Shown here: piece by piece, positions 14,774-15,550 of the stretch | Numbering within the stretch: position 1 is the first letter of the stretch | Layout of the letters: each line of letters begins with the position of its first letter | NCBI GenBank assembly: GCA_002309295.1 | Contig: DBXF01000037.1 | Coordinates: 30,258 to 45,807, forward strand | Direction of reading: 5' to 3' | Source: Bacteroidales bacterium UBA1219 | GTDB lineage: Bacteria > Bacteroidota > Bacteroidia > Bacteroidales > P3 | DNA: 15,550 bases | The notes under the pieces: model-generated | The model's input: the letters and a program-made list of their open reading frames with translations, nothing else | Database searches by the model: none | Told to the model about the DNA's origin: nothing | Made by a program: the position numbers and the translations under genes

Positions 14774-15550
14774 TCATTTTATTAATGCGGGTTCTTGTTG
14801 GCTTAGGCAATGGAAACTGCCGAGTCCCCATATTATGTCTGTGCTGTCGATGGGCACTATGGTGCGGCCGGGGAAACATTCTTCGAGTATCTGGCAGGCA
14901 CGGTCGTCGGCTTTGCAGCGATAGGCGGGCACTACCACCACGTTGTTGGCCACGTAGAAATTGGCATACGAGGCGGGCAGACGCTGGTCGTCCCACACAA
15001 CACGCTCGGGCATAGGCAGTTCCACCACCGTGGGTTGTTTGCCGCTGGCCAGACGTATTTTATTTAGTGTGTTGAGGTTTTGCCTCAACGGTTCGTAATT
15101 TTCGTCGTTGCGGTCGGTTTCCACGGCGGTGACAATGGTGTCGGCGTTGCAGAAACGCGAAAGGTCGTCGACATGGCCGTCGGTGTCGTCGCCGTCGATG
15201 CCGTCGCCAAGCCATATCACGTTGTCAACACCGTAGTAGTTGCACAGGTATTCCTCAATCTGTTGCTGACTGAGATGGGGATTGCGGTTTTCGTTGAGCA
15301 GACAGGAGGTAGTGGTGAGCACATCGCCGCAGCCGTTGAAATCCACCGAGCCGCCCTCCATCACTATTCCCGGCTTGAAAACGGGCAGTCCGAGGTAGTC
15401 GGCAATCTGTGCGGGGATAAGGTTGTCCAAATCGCAAGGGTATTTCCCGCCCCAAGCGTTGTAGCTCCAGTCCACGATGGCTTTGAGGTCGGGATTGTCG
15501 CGGTTGAGCAGAAAGGCCGGACCGTGGTCGCGACACCATGCGTCGTTGGT
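14774..15550 (-). CDS. aguA: agmatine deiminase family protein; N-terminus cut off by the window edge
   Basis: It hydrolyses agmatine to N-carbamoylputrescine and ammonia, a step from arginine to putrescine, in the guanidine-modifying pentein fold. The 258 visible residues start in frame at 15550 with TNDAWCRDHGPAF, the family's TND.W.RD.GP block. Then come MEGGSVDFNGCG, TTTSCLLNENRNP, the DTDGHVDDLSRF block with the catalytic His-Asp, VVVPAYRCKADDRA, and the C-terminal SFHCLSQQEPA, whose Cys (codon 14807-14809) is the expected nucleophile. Family proteins are about 340-370 aa, so roughly 90 N-terminal residues lie beyond the window. The block preceding the Cys reads WGLGSFHC rather than GGGNIHC, so a related deiminase specificity cannot be excluded, but the absence of a peptidyl-deiminase extension favours agmatine. 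It is followed by repeat copy B. Confidence 0.93.
   Translation of the reverse strand, partial: TNDAWCRDHGPAFLLNRDNPDLKAIVDWSYNAWGGKYPCDLDNLIPAQIADYLGLPVFKPGIVMEGGSVDFNGCGDVLTTTSCLLNENRNPHLSQQQIEEYLCNYYGVDNVIWLGDGIDGDDTDGHVDDLSRFCNADTIVTAVETDRNDENYEPLRQNLNTLNKIRLASGKQPTVVELPMPERVVWDDQRLPASYANFYVANNVVVVPAYRCKADDRACQILEECFPGRTIVPIDSTDIIWGLGSFHCLSQQEPALIK

Overview
The window is a densely packed stretch of ordinary chromosome from a member of the Bacteroidota, most likely the order Bacteroidales. The evidence is a secreted subtilase with a type IX secretion (Por) C-terminal sorting domain, two protein families I recognise as Bacteroidota-restricted (DUF6913-like and DUF6427-like), the gyrA-TPR gene pair, promoters of the Bacteroidota type (TTTG, about 20 nt, TAnnTTTG), and start codons preceded by A-rich leaders without a Shine-Dalgarno sequence. 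Encoding a T9SS substrate argues against the common gut Bacteroides and for a Porphyromonas/Paludibacter-like or uncultured lineage; this is inference.

All thirteen genes are on the minus strand, so transcription runs from high to low coordinates. From right to left: a 5'-truncated agmatine deiminase (14774-15550); an intergenic region with a hairpin-rich repeat; a divergent glycerolipid acyltransferase (13419-14561); gyrA and a secreted TPR protein (13263 to 9410), ended by a clear rho-independent terminator at 9345-9374; a T9SS-exported S8 peptidase and a polytopic membrane protein (9299 to 6136); rnhB, a DUF6913-like gene, dapA and a PaaI-like thioesterase (6054 to 3591); a second, shorter hairpin repeat; and argS, an acyl-ACP thioesterase and the 5' part of an L-serine dehydratase gene (3401 to the left edge). 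Spacings inside these groups are mostly 3-22 nt or small overlaps, so they look like operons. Three promoters can be read directly, before gyrA, the S8 peptidase gene and rnhB.

The content is mostly housekeeping: DNA topology (GyrA), removal of RNA from DNA (RNase HII), arginyl-tRNA charging, lysine/diaminopimelate synthesis (DapA), acyl-chain and membrane lipid metabolism (acyl-ACP thioesterase, acyltransferase), serine catabolism and agmatine breakdown. I see no defence system, integrase, IS element, tRNA, rRNA or CRISPR array.

The most interesting non-coding signal is a dispersed intergenic repeat with two recognisable copies (3504-3566 and 14661-14755) and one decayed piece (3464-3500). 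The copies share a hairpin whose outermost base pair changes from A-T to G-C between them, which suggests the fold itself is kept. Other points worth checking are an Asn-to-Ala change in the active-site motif of the acyl-ACP thioesterase, an acyltransferase with H-x5-D instead of H-x4-D spacing, and near-identical A-tract promoters in front of two unrelated operons. No stretch over 300 nt lacks a gene.
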